DNA from: a virus | Virus record (IMG/VR): IMGVR_UViG_3300046315_000119 | Span: 1-37,793 of that record | Strand: one strand, 5' to 3' | Length of the DNA stretch: 37,793 nucleotides | Shown: in pieces, positions 31,038-37,793 of the stretch | Position numbering within the stretch: the stretch's first letter is position 1 | Layout: every line of letters starts with the position of its first letter | Program-made: the position numbers and the translations under genes | Notes under the pieces: generated by a model | Told to the model about the DNA's origin: nothing | What the model saw: the letters and a program-made list of their open reading frames with translations, nothing else | Databases searched by the model: none

Positions 31038-32330
31038 TTATAACCGTTTATCAATGTTGAGCGAACGATAAAGCTCGTTAGCCGCAGCGATATTCGGGTC
31101 TGATGAACGACTACCGTGGGGCACGTTTTTGTTAGACCTTACTTCTACATTATCACTTAGCCCGTTCAATGGCAATGTAGGTTTTTGGCTCCTGATTGTG
31201 TTCATGACGCTCAGGATTTTCGTTGGGTCAACCCGCAGACCGATGATGACTGGTCTGTTCTTCTCCTCGTTGCCCGGCTCTGTTCCCTTTTGGTAGATAA
31301 TCGCGTCTTCGATGATTGGCATCACCTGAGACGAAAACTCTTCGTCAAAGTCTGGGTTATCCGTACCATCAGCGTTTTTACTGTTGAGCTGCGGGTACGT
31401 TTCAAGTAGCCCGGTGAGTGTGTCGTAGGCAGCAACGGAGCTTTCCATGACCTCACGAGCGGCTTTTTCCTGATATTCCTTCAGCTCTACTTGGCGATTA
31501 ACCTCAGCGTCGCGCTCAGTTTTGCGCTGGTCGTAACCATCCTTCCATCGACGATAAGCCAGTTCGGCTTCGTCGTCAGTGAGGTCAAGAATGTTCCCCT
31601 CGTCGTCACGGACTTTTTTGAAGTCCTCTAGTTTATACTCGGGGTCTTTTTGGTCAATTTTCGACTGCTCTTGGGCGATGGTAGCTTCTTGCAGTTTTTT
31701 CTCTGCAGCCTCGGCGCGGTCAAGGGCTTCTTTGCGTTCAGCGGCGAGACGCTGCATTCGAGCCTCTACTGCTGGGTTTGATTTTCCTGGGCGTTTAACA
31801 CCTTCTTCATCAAGCTCTTCCTCTTCCGCCTCTGTGCCCTTGTCGTGTGCTTCTTGTCCAAGTCGTTCAGCTCGCTGCTCAGCACTTTCTTCGCGTCCTC
31901 GCTCAGCATCTCCTTTGCCATCGGATTCAGTCTTGCGAACTCCACCGTCAGCCTCTTCTGGTTTATCTGGTACTTTCTCTGAATCTTTGCCGACTTCCGA
32001 GCCCTTCTTGTCAGGATTATTTCGTGAATCGCCATCTTTATCTGAAGCAGGTGCATCTTTCGATTTACCTTTGTCGTCAGCGTCTTTTTCTTTTTTCCCA
32101 GAATCGGAATCTCCTGCTGGGTCTTTCTTATCGTCTTTAGCTCGAACGTCAGTGGACTTAGGTCGTCCTTTAGCTGCGCCAGTGGGGACAGGAGCGGTGA
32201 TGCCAAGGTCTTCATAAAGTGACTTAACTTCTGCAGAGGTCGGGTCGACTCCTGGAATTCCTTCTGGTGCGCTGATTGCGGCTTCTTCGATAATTTCTTG
32301 TTCGTCGTCATTGATGATTTCTCCTGTCAT
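31038..32330 (-). CDS. Scaffolding protein, 430 aa
   Basis: Very acidic and hydrophilic. A disordered Lys/Asp/Ser-rich segment (55-165) is followed by a coiled-coil helix (residues ~175-300, AAERKEALDRAEAAEKKLQ and EVNRQVELKEYQEKAAREVM). The C-terminal third has a folded look (SSQVMPIIEDAIIYQ) and ends in a short helix (NELYRSLNIDKRL). This make-up, immediately before the capsid in order, is that of a podovirus scaffold. It would template procapsid growth and leave. It starts a transcript with its own promoter (32395-32423). Confidence 0.8.
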   Translation of the reverse strand: MTGEIINDDEQEIIEEAAISAPEGIPGVDPTSAEVKSLYEDLGITAPVPTGAAKGRPKSTDVRAKDDKKDPAGDSDSGKKEKDADDKGKSKDAPASDKDGDSRNNPDKKGSEVGKDSEKVPDKPEEADGGVRKTESDGKGDAERGREESAEQRAERLGQEAHDKGTEAEEEELDEEGVKRPGKSNPAVEARMQRLAAERKEALDRAEAAEKKLQEATIAQEQSKIDQKDPEYKLEDFKKVRDDEGNILDLTDDEAELAYRRWKDGYDQRKTERDAEVNRQVELKEYQEKAAREVMESSVAAYDTLTGLLETYPQLNSKNADGTDNPDFDEEFSSQVMPIIEDAIIYQKGTEPGNEEKNRPVIIGLRVDPTKILSVMNTIRSQKPTLPLNGLSDNVEVRSNKNVPHGSRSSDPNIAAANELYRSLNIDKRL

Positions 32331-32394
32331 GATTTACCCTCTCTTATAATTTTGTGCCCAGATATAGTTTTTGTTGTTTTTTGGTGTTACTCGA

Positions 32395-32423
32395 ATTGTA
32401 CTATAGCGCTTGGGTTAGCGCAA
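32395..32423 (-). promoter_or_regulatory. Promoter of the scaffold gene
   Basis: On the - strand: -35 TTGCGC (32423-32418), 17 bases, -10 TACAAT (32400-32395). Start about 32388; leader of about 58 bases with a GAGAGGG site before the ATG. Lies in the 111-base gap after TerL. Confidence 0.6.
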
Positions 32424-32441
32424 TAGTTGAAATGTTTATTT

Positions 32442-33875
32442 TTATATAAACACGGATAACCCTCCGTCGCTTGATTTTTTACCCCCAAGAGTCAGCTCCG
32501 CCTCCATAAATTTATTAAATCGAGCCAGCTTTGCGTCTTTGGTTTCGACTTTATCGGGGTCGCTCTTGACGTGTGCCGCCGAAAAAACATTCTGTGCGGT
32601 AATGCGGTATTTGTTAATTGCCTGCGCCATATAGCAAAGCGAGTCCACTGTGTCTGAGTAACCGCCGACGTGAGTCGGTTTGCTCGACCAGATATGCAAC
32701 TTCTCGTTCCACTCGTACTCAAGCTTATCGAGACACTCGACGATACGGGTGAGGCGTTCGTCAATTCGTAGCCCCCCGAAAACGCGGCGCAGTTGGTTCA
32801 GCTTATCCTCAATACGGTTCGGCTTGTTCAAAATAATTGTGTTCGTGATGCCTTCCTTGGTGAGCACCTGTTTATAGCTCTCGTTGCGAGCACCCTTAAC
32901 GTGCGCGGCATCGTGTGGCAAGAAGTGGGTGTGGATACTCCAACCCCGCTCCTTCCATTCGCCAATATACCAAGTGACATCCTCGTTGCGGTTCTCGATA
33001 TGGTCGAGCACAGTCGGAAAGCCATTTTCATCAACCTGGAACAGCACGATAGAGGTGTAGTCGGCGTTACCCAAGTCCCATGCGGCGTAGCACGGCTGGT
33101 CTTCGACGATATTGAGCATTGAGAGACGACCTTCGTCCTTCATAATTTTAGCGAGCGCACCGAATACCGAACCGGAGTTTGGCGAAATCCAGCTGGTCAT
33201 ATACTCCTGCTGATAGAGCGCGTCATTGCCGTATTTGCTGATAATCTTTAGCCGCTCCATTTCAAGGAAGCCCTTCGCCATATACTGAGCGACCTCTGGC
33301 ATTCCACAGTGCATGTTGCTGTAAAAAGCGAACTGAGGGTGAGCGAGTGCAAATTGCACCTCTTCGTAGAAGTGGTTTTTGCCGCGAGGGGTAGAAATCA
33401 TCAAGCGCCAGCCGCCAGTTTCCGCGAGCATGGCGGTAATGAACTCAATCGAAGCTGGGTTCAAGACGGCGTACTCATCGAAGACCACGCCCATCAGACC
33501 GGTACCGACGAGCTTGTCGGCTTTGTTAATACCGACGAGCTTGATGACGGAGCCATTGGTCAGCTCAATTTCCATCTTCTGTGAGTTCATCCTCACCACC
33601 ATGTCGGGTGGAATCATATCGAGGAACTTTACCCCCTTGGACGTCATCGCTATCCAAATGTCATTATAGGCGGTCGAGTAGTTGTCGAAGGCATACCAAT
33701 ACGTCCCCGGCTTTTGAATCGCCTCGCGGACAATCAGTGTCCAAGCAAAAAGAGATTTCCCGGCACGACGCGACCAGCAAAGGACGATAAATCGGATGCC
33801 GTTATCAAACGCCTTTAGTACCGCCTTCTGGTACGAGCGCATTACAATGCCGGCGCCGATTTTCAAAAGTGACAT
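32442..33875 (-). CDS. terL: Large terminase subunit (TerL), 477 aa
   Basis: ATPase: Walker A SRRAGKS (35-41), Walker B VVFDEYA (about 128-134), motif III STPRGKNHF (about 158-166). The nuclease half carries the acidic metal ligands: DLGNADYTS (about 268), DHIENRNED, and SDTVDSL near 430. Length and motif order are complete for the family. It pumps DNA through the portal and cuts the concatemer. Its ATG overlaps the HNH stop (TAATG), so it is coupled to that inserted gene. Confidence 0.96.
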   Translation of the reverse strand: MSLLKIGAGIVMRSYQKAVLKAFDNGIRFIVLCWSRRAGKSLFAWTLIVREAIQKPGTYWYAFDNYSTAYNDIWIAMTSKGVKFLDMIPPDMVVRMNSQKMEIELTNGSVIKLVGINKADKLVGTGLMGVVFDEYAVLNPASIEFITAMLAETGGWRLMISTPRGKNHFYEEVQFALAHPQFAFYSNMHCGMPEVAQYMAKGFLEMERLKIISKYGNDALYQQEYMTSWISPNSGSVFGALAKIMKDEGRLSMLNIVEDQPCYAAWDLGNADYTSIVLFQVDENGFPTVLDHIENRNEDVTWYIGEWKERGWSIHTHFLPHDAAHVKGARNESYKQVLTKEGITNTIILNKPNRIEDKLNQLRRVFGGLRIDERLTRIVECLDKLEYEWNEKLHIWSSKPTHVGGYSDTVDSLCYMAQAINKYRITAQNVFSAAHVKSDPDKVETKDAKLARFNKFMEAELTLGGKKSSDGGLSVFI

Positions 33876-34294
33876 TAGACTGTATACCTCACCCCGTTAG
33901 AGTAAAGCCTGTGCTCTCTATCCCAAGTACTTGTTCTCTGGCGACGGCAAATTATGCACCCTCGCATGTTTTTGTACACGTACAGATTGTCCCCATATAA
34001 CGGATGCCCATTCTTGCAGGCAGTTCTGTTTCGGTTGACAACAGAAATGCCCGTGCTTCTCAAAATATTCTCTTGGATAGTAACAATTTCCATATGCTCG
34101 ACATTGATACACGGAGGGTTTCCACACAAGTGGTCGACAGTCATGCCTTCGGGTATTTCGCCGATAAGTAGCTCGTACATTACACGATGAGCGCGTTCAC
34201 GCTTGCCGTCAACCAATGTCGTCCAGTTGCCATAGCCATTAGGCGTTGCACCCCTAGCCCAGAGCATACATTCATCTGTACTAACCTTGCTCAT
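33875..34294 (-). CDS. HNH endonuclease beside the terminase, 139 aa
   Basis: C-terminal HNH: DHLCGNPPCINVEHMEIV (about 66-83) has the H..C-x4-C..H core. Further C-x13-C (CKNGHPLYGD, then RGCIICRR) gives a second zinc pair, as in phage HNH enzymes linked to packaging or homing. The start is ATG 34294 because GGAGGAG stands 7 bases upstream; an ATG 39 bases further back would overlap most of the small zinc-finger gene. The gene may assist terminase or be a homing element between TerS and TerL. Confidence 0.88.
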   Translation of the reverse strand: MSKVSTDECMLWARGATPNGYGNWTTLVDGKRERAHRVMYELLIGEIPEGMTVDHLCGNPPCINVEHMEIVTIQENILRSTGISVVNRNRTACKNGHPLYGDNLYVYKNMRGCIICRRQRTSTWDREHRLYSNGVRYTV

Positions 34295-34433
34295 CTTGCG
34301 ACTCCTCCTCTTCCTTTTCGTCCCAGTGCTCATTGTTCATATGGTTGGTCAGTGCACCCTGCGAGTAATACACTAACCAACAATATGGGCAAGGACACGC
34401 TTTGTGCTGGTTGCCATCATGTTTGCCACTCAT
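34281..34433 (-). CDS. Small single C2H2 zinc-finger-like protein, 50 aa
   Basis: CPCPYC (13-18) and later H31-x4-H36 form a C2H2-type zinc site spanning the aromatic WLVYYSQGALTNHMN. The tail is strongly acidic (EEEES). ATGA couples it to the TerS stop (34433-34430), and its end overlaps the HNH start, whose GGAGGAG site lies inside this gene. The GALTNHMN turn resembles the alpha-helix of a zinc finger. It may bind DNA or RNA; function unknown. Confidence 0.7.
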   Translation of the reverse strand: MSGKHDGNQHKACPCPYCWLVYYSQGALTNHMNNEHWDEKEEEESQDEQG

Positions 34434-35086
34434 ACAACCGCCTGCGTTTCGATATACCATACACCGTCTTCACCGAGTTTGGCTTCGTACGGAGCCACGT
34501 CAGCCCAGTTTTCGAGCACAATGGTATCTTCACCGTCTAGGCGGATGACATCAGCCACCGCGCCATCGAGATAGTCAAACAGCATCATGATTGCAGCGAG
34601 GTTCGCACCCTTTATGGCGATGCCGTATAAATTAGCGACCATCACTTCAGCTACGGAGTAAGTGTCTTTTGCGTCGAGCACCTCGTAGGCATAATTGCGA
34701 CCCTCGTCGCCAATCTTGTCAAGCATTTTACGAAGAAGAATACCGGGTGCATTCGCCTCGTCAATAATCACCTTCTCGTCGTAAATGGGTGCAACGCCCA
34801 CCTCATCCTGAACTCTGTCGTCGACAAGCATTCTCGGCTGTTTTGTCTTGGCGTCAGGGAAAACTGTGCGGACAAGCGTCCGTTTAATCACCACCACCTT
34901 CTCGGGTTTACCGAGAATACGCTCGAAGGCGATTTTTATCGCCTTCACGTCGTCCTCTTCACAGCAGATGCGGATGAGTTCACCTACAACTGCTTGATTT
35001 GAGCTCAGTTTCAGAAGTCCACGGTGAAACTCGCGATATTTGAGCGGCAGAAAGTCGTTAAAGGAGTTTTGGAGCTTCTTTGACAT
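34430..35086 (-). CDS. Probable small terminase subunit (TerS), 218 aa
   Basis: Placed two small genes before TerL, the usual relation. The N-terminal part (FHRGLLKLSSNQAVVGELIRICCEEDDVKAIK) is helical, with a helix-turn-helix-like look. The middle carries an acidic turn (DDRVQDEVGVAPIYDEKV) and the C-terminus is mixed. TerS proteins recognise the packaging site and activate TerL. I cannot point to a definite family motif, so another DNA-binding role is possible. It overlaps the D5 helicase stop by 29 bases. Confidence 0.58.
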   Translation of the reverse strand: MSKKLQNSFNDFLPLKYREFHRGLLKLSSNQAVVGELIRICCEEDDVKAIKIAFERILGKPEKVVVIKRTLVRTVFPDAKTKQPRMLVDDRVQDEVGVAPIYDEKVIIDEANAPGILLRKMLDKIGDEGRNYAYEVLDAKDTYSVAEVMVANLYGIAIKGANLAAIMMLFDYLDGAVADVIRLDGEDTIVLENWADVAPYEAKLGEDGVWYIETQAVV

Positions 35087-36455
35087 GGTAGTACCTCTCT
35101 TTTAGTTTTTCACCGTAGTCAGCCCAATCAACGTCAAGAAAGTTTTTGCCATATTGTCGATTCAGCTCTGCGAAGCCTGACCGCATTTCATCTACTGTTT
35201 CTTTTGTTAGCATATATCGTGAAGCACCATTGTACACTTGTTGATATTCCGAGTAGGTCACAATGCGACCCTCGTCTACACATATTCTCGCATAAGTGTT
35301 AGCTTCTTTCAACCATAATACCCAGCCGTACATTTGGTAGTCGTCAATCGGTGGTCGCTCCACCTCACCCTTGGCGAGTTTAATGGCACAGTTTATGGCG
35401 TAATTGAGCCACGCCTGTTTGTCGGCGAGAATCAAGCGCTTCATTTGCCCGCCATCGGCGCGAGGGCTGATATAGGTGTAAAGGCAGAAGCGAACACGGT
35501 CAACAAGCGATTGTTCAAACGAAATCGTGCTCGGGGCGTTGGAAATCACCTCAATAAAGCCATAATTGGTCGTCTGGTAGATTTCAGACCCTTTCACCTC
35601 GACTTGAATCGGGTCGCCACTCGCCATAAGGTGAAGCGTCCCATAATTCTCGTTGTTCTGATTTTTAGCCCCCTTCGCGTCGGCGTCATACAAATAAGTC
35701 GTGTTGTCCATGTGCTGCGTATAAAACCGTCCCCAGTTGCGGCTCAAAGAAAACACACCAGCGCCCGAGCCGAGCACCTCCGCCAGCCCTTCAGCAAGCG
35801 TACTCTTCCCGGTACGGCTCTGTCCGAAGGAAAAAAGAAGACCGTGGTTACCTATGAGCGCTGACCCGACGCTCCAATCACGCACTTTTTGCTGAGACTC
35901 GTCCATCGTGTCGTACCATTTATGCCATGCCTCGCTCGGCTCATAATCTGGGGCATAGCTCAATTTAGAGCTGCGAGTTGTCGGGCTCGTGAGAAAACGC
36001 TCCTTAGAATAGTCGAGCTCGCCAGTGATGCCGTCCATCACGCAGTTGTCCATCTCAAAGTAGCGGCGGTTGTCAAAGTCAATCTCTGGTGCGTAGACCT
36101 GGAAATATTCCCAAAGCGCCTTCGTCCGATTCGTTGACCAGTTTGACTCCTGTAACTCGCGAAAAGTCGCCATCGCGTCGCGCCAAAACTCAATCTGCTC
36201 TGTGCGGCGGTATAATTTCCACTGATTGCCAATGCGAATTGCGAGCCCGTGCTCTGAGCGGCGGAGATAAAGTGGTGAGCGTCGCCCATTCAAGCAAGTG
36301 AAGTTGTCGGCAACCGACCTATAAAACCATTGTAATGTGTCCGCGTTGCGAACTGTCTCGGGCATAACCGGCAACTCGTCATTTGGTGTCGCCTGAATCG
36401 CCTTGATATCCTGGGCACTCTTTTTCAGCTGCTCCTCTTTGTAATCCGCCATCAC
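35058..36455 (-). CDS. D5-type SF3 helicase/NTPase, 465 aa
   Basis: Residues ~135-190 match the D5_N/P4-type region (MDGITGELDYSKERFLTSPT, SYAPDYEPSEAWHKWYD). The SF3 helicase core has Walker A GQSRTGKST (about 208-216), a Walker B-like acid in TTYLYDADAKG and motif C VISNAPST. This type of helicase is normally fused to the primase in virus and phage primase-helicases; here it is alone on the opposite strand from the primase at 8809-9528. Starts ATGATG at 36455/36452, either usable; overlaps the previous gene by ATGA. Confidence 0.85.
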   Translation of the reverse strand: MMADYKEEQLKKSAQDIKAIQATPNDELPVMPETVRNADTLQWFYRSVADNFTCLNGRRSPLYLRRSEHGLAIRIGNQWKLYRRTEQIEFWRDAMATFRELQESNWSTNRTKALWEYFQVYAPEIDFDNRRYFEMDNCVMDGITGELDYSKERFLTSPTTRSSKLSYAPDYEPSEAWHKWYDTMDESQQKVRDWSVGSALIGNHGLLFSFGQSRTGKSTLAEGLAEVLGSGAGVFSLSRNWGRFYTQHMDNTTYLYDADAKGAKNQNNENYGTLHLMASGDPIQVEVKGSEIYQTTNYGFIEVISNAPSTISFEQSLVDRVRFCLYTYISPRADGGQMKRLILADKQAWLNYAINCAIKLAKGEVERPPIDDYQMYGWVLWLKEANTYARICVDEGRIVTYSEYQQVYNGASRYMLTKETVDEMRSGFAELNRQYGKNFLDVDWADYGEKLKERYYHVKEAPKLL

Positions 36456-36673
36456 TGCCTCACCTTCACGACGATTGAGCTGATGTTGCTCACCGAAATG
36501 CCGATTTCTGCACCCGACCGCACGTCGACCGTCTCAATAAATGCCTTCTGATTCTCTGTGTCGTCGGTGGTCAAGTCTTTCAGTAATTGTCTGCCAAGCT
36601 CGACCGAGATGTAATATGTGTCCTTATTCGTCATACTCACGAGTGCGTAAGATGAAAGTTGTTGTGTGCCCAT
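36452..36673 (-). CDS. Small hypothetical protein, 73 aa
   Basis: ATGA overlap with the helicase start. Beta-rich look with an acidic turn (LTTDDTENQKAF) and a hydrophobic C-terminus (SNISSIVVKV). It might be a small helicase partner by position. No family recognised. Confidence 0.65.
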   Translation of the reverse strand: MGTQQLSSYALVSMTNKDTYYISVELGRQLLKDLTTDDTENQKAFIETVDVRSGAEIGISVSNISSIVVKVRQ

Positions 36674-36728
36674 TGCTTTTTATACCCCTATAATTGATGA
36701 TTGATGATTTTGGCGTAGCTACCCGCTA

Positions 36729-37085
36729 CTATTTGCGTCTGTTGGCGAACTCCTGCTCCTGCAGCTTCCGCTTCTCCCGATACTTTTTCTGGCGTCGGGC
36801 TTCTGCTCGCCGCTCGTCATCCGAGCGAGTCGCGCGTACTTTCCTATAATACTCCTGCCAGTATTTTTTGGTAGCCTCAAAAGCCTCGTCGTATGTGGAA
36901 AACTCCTCGTTCTCCCCGATAGGCACTTTCGTCGTTTTCCCTAGCACGCGAATAATCGCCTTCTCCGAGACCATAAGCAGATTCCCGTCGGCGTCCCGCT
37001 TATAGTCACGGTCAAAGTCATATGTCACGACCCTGACCCGCTCAGCGGAATACCTATTCGCAAATTGTAATAAGTCTTGCTCCAT
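36729..37085 (-). CDS. Hypothetical protein with basic C-terminus, 118 aa
   Basis: Mixed N-terminal fold (YDFDRDYKRDADGNLLMV turn) and a highly basic C-terminal helix (RRAEARRQKKYREKRKLQ). It starts one base after the stop of the small membrane protein. The basic tail suggests nucleic-acid binding; it could be an accessory of the replication genes that follow. Confidence 0.7.
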   Translation of the reverse strand: MEQDLLQFANRYSAERVRVVTYDFDRDYKRDADGNLLMVSEKAIIRVLGKTTKVPIGENEEFSTYDEAFEATKKYWQEYYRKVRATRSDDERRAEARRQKKYREKRKLQEQEFANRRK

Positions 37086-37086
37086 T

Positions 37087-37239
37087 TTATACTCCGGCTA
37101 TATGACGATTGCTGTTGTCATAGTCGCGCACTGGTGTCTCAATCTCAACGCGCGGTGTCAATAAAATCGTGAGCGTCACGAGCCAGGCTGTTAGTAGCGC
37201 ACCAATTATGACGATTACGATTAAGTTTGTTGTTTTCAT
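37087..37239 (-). CDS. Small single-pass membrane protein, 50 aa
   Basis: Residues 6-27 are a hydrophobic helix (LIVIVIIGALLTAWLVTLTI). The C-terminus (PRVEIETPVRDYDNSN) is charged and likely outside or cytoplasmic. GTAGGAGAT precedes the ATG; its own promoter lies at 37274-37302. It is the first gene of the operon that carries the D5 helicase. Function unknown. Confidence 0.7.
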   Translation of the reverse strand: MKTTNLIVIVIIGALLTAWLVTLTILLTPRVEIETPVRDYDNSNRHIAGV

Positions 37240-37273
37240 AAAATTATCTCCTACAGCTTTTTAAGCTATCCCC

Positions 37274-37302
37274 ATAGTATCACGCGGAGCACGAACTGTA
37301 AA
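37274..37302 (-). promoter_or_regulatory. Strong leftward promoter of the 37239-> operon
   Basis: On the - strand: -35 TTTACA (37302-37297), 17 bases, -10 TACTAT (37279-37274). Predicted start at 37267, exactly where an AGCTT/AAGCT hairpin (37267-37255) begins. The rest of the 37240-37446 gap is AT-rich with a pyrimidine tract. Confidence 0.78.
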
Positions 37303-37367
37303 CACTTTTTTTATGTTGTTTTGAGTTATTTGTCGTGGGGGAATATGTGCGTATATATATAATATTA

Positions 37368-37409
37368 TCTCTTCCCCTGCCGGTACCCCTCCCCCCTTGC
37401 CTTTACTAT
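37368..37409. other. Pyrimidine/purine-biased tract in the 37240-37446 gap
   Basis: C-rich on + (with CCCCT and CCCCCC runs), interrupted by GCCGGTA. GGGGAA (37338-37343) and TTCCCC (37372-37377) form a 6-bp inverted repeat around an alternating AT stretch. No reading frame. It may be a 3' end structure of the gene at 37447 or an origin-side element. Confidence 0.4.
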
Positions 37410-37446
37410 TGCCTGTATATATTTTCTTATATATTTTTATTTTTTA

Positions 37447-37635
37447 TTATTGCTTATGTATACTAGCGCGTGCGTGTTGCCTAGCATAACGCTTCAACAT
37501 ATCATCAGACACGCGCCTATCGTGGCGTGCCCTCTCACGTCTCTTGCGTATTCTGAATCGTTCACTCACTTTAAGCTGTTGCCTGTCTATATCCTCTATA
37601 TCACTTGCTATATCGTTGACTATATTGTATTGCAT
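37447..37635 (-). CDS. Basic protein at the left-going end, possibly leaderless, 62 aa
   Basis: Residues 18-62 are rich in Arg/Lys (KVSERFRIRKRRERARHDRR); the N-terminus is acidic (DIASDIEDIDRQQ). It looks like a small DNA- or RNA-binding helix pair. A TGT-TATAAT box ends only nine bases before the ATG and there is no Shine-Dalgarno sequence, so the mRNA would have a 3-base leader at most. Its first 38 bases lie in the terminal repeat. Confidence 0.6.
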   Translation of the reverse strand: MQYNIVNDIASDIEDIDRQQLKVSERFRIRKRRERARHDRRVSDDMLKRYARQHARASIHKQ

Positions 37636-37793
37636 AATAAAACTATTATAACATATATTATTTTTACTACCCCTCTTTTTTATAACTTTATAAGAGAGTA
37701 AAAAGAAAATAAATAAATAATCCCCAAAAACTACCTTTATCTGTTAAATCCGTTATGATACCCAAAAAAAACTTTATTTTTTCACAAGAAAAT
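37598..37793. repeat. Right copy of 196-base terminal direct repeat
   Basis: Second copy of bases 1-196, differing only at 37725. It contains the first 38 bases of the leftward gene 37447-37635 and its predicted -10 box. It ends inside the inner arm of the inverted repeat that is whole only at 155-220. Confidence 0.9.
37645..37653 (-). promoter_or_regulatory. Leftward extended -10 promoter in the terminal repeat
   Basis: TGT-TATAAT on the - strand (-10 at 37650-37645). The same sequence occurs in the left repeat copy at about 48-56. Downstream TATAATAGTTTTAT matches the promoter at 29344-29352. No good -35. Confidence 0.55.

Noticed and set aside
31579-32311. Long open frames opposite and out of frame with the scaffold gene (for example 31766-32311 - and 31579-32217 +)
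   Set aside because: They follow from the Lys/Glu/Ser-rich codon bias of the scaffold, lack ribosome sites and would fully overlap a gene that fits its neighbours.
1-37793. CRISPR array, insertion sequence, integrase or lysogeny repressor
   Set aside because: No regular repeat-spacer pattern, no transposase or integrase motif and no clear repressor-type helix-turn-helix gene.
1-37793. Alternative genetic code (TGA or TAG recoded)
   Set aside because: TGA, TAG and TAA all end genes at close overlaps with strong downstream starts, so code 11 fits.

Overview
The window is an essentially complete genome of a tailed, lytic-looking, podovirus-like phage. The last 196 bases (37598-37793) repeat the first 196 with one mismatch, so the sequence is either terminally redundant or a circular map opened here. 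Head genes (large terminase, scaffold, capsid, portal), a short-tail set (adaptor, nozzle-like protein, a 1495-residue virion protein) and a holin/amidase lysis cassette are present. I see no tape measure, tail sheath, integrase, DNA polymerase or RNA polymerase. TGA and TAG both act as stops at tightly overlapping gene junctions, so this is genetic code 11. The host was not identified. The amidase with a C-terminal G5-like domain and the purine-rich ribosome binding sites suggest a Gram-positive-type envelope; a Firmicute, an actinobacterium or a Saccharibacteria-like host are all possible (inference).

Layout. Positions 37636-37793 plus 1-1024 form an AT-rich divergent control region. It carries a nested inverted repeat (155-220), a leftward extended -10 promoter, a strong rightward promoter (325-353) and a large structured RNA candidate (about 360-1000). 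Positions 1025-10741 (+) are the early operon: micro-peptides and small phage proteins, then a recombination and replication set. That set holds a Gp157-like protein, YqaJ exonuclease, Sak4-like ATPase, an Acb2/Tad1-like nucleotide sponge, SSB, VRR-NUC, an HNH enzyme, a SNF2-type helicase, a DUF3268-like protein and a primase with a C-terminal zinc motif. A second structured RNA candidate lies at 6132-6248. A terminator at 10741-10776 closes this block. Positions 10775-11324 (-) are a two-gene unit boxed by terminators with its own promoter. Positions 11430-37635 (-) are the leftward block. In transcription order it holds small proteins, a D5-type helicase, the terminases with an inserted zinc finger and HNH gene, scaffold, capsid, the giant virion protein, portal, adaptor, adhesins, nozzle and lysis genes.

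How it works together. Primase (+ strand) and SF3 helicase (- strand) could start replication while the host supplies the polymerase. YqaJ exonuclease, Sak4-like annealase and SSB make a recombination module. The sponge would soak up CBASS or Thoeris signal nucleotides. All promoters I can read look like host sigma70 types (TTGACA/TATAAT or TGn-TATAAT), consistent with no phage RNA polymerase. The capsid gene sits alone between a terminator-promoter pair and a second terminator, which would let it be expressed separately. The most notable unexplained element is the ~640-base RNA at the left end: at least eight helices, including a perfect 16-bp pairing, a 12-bp stem and a GCAA-capped hairpin, behind a near-consensus promoter, with no long reading frame that explains it.
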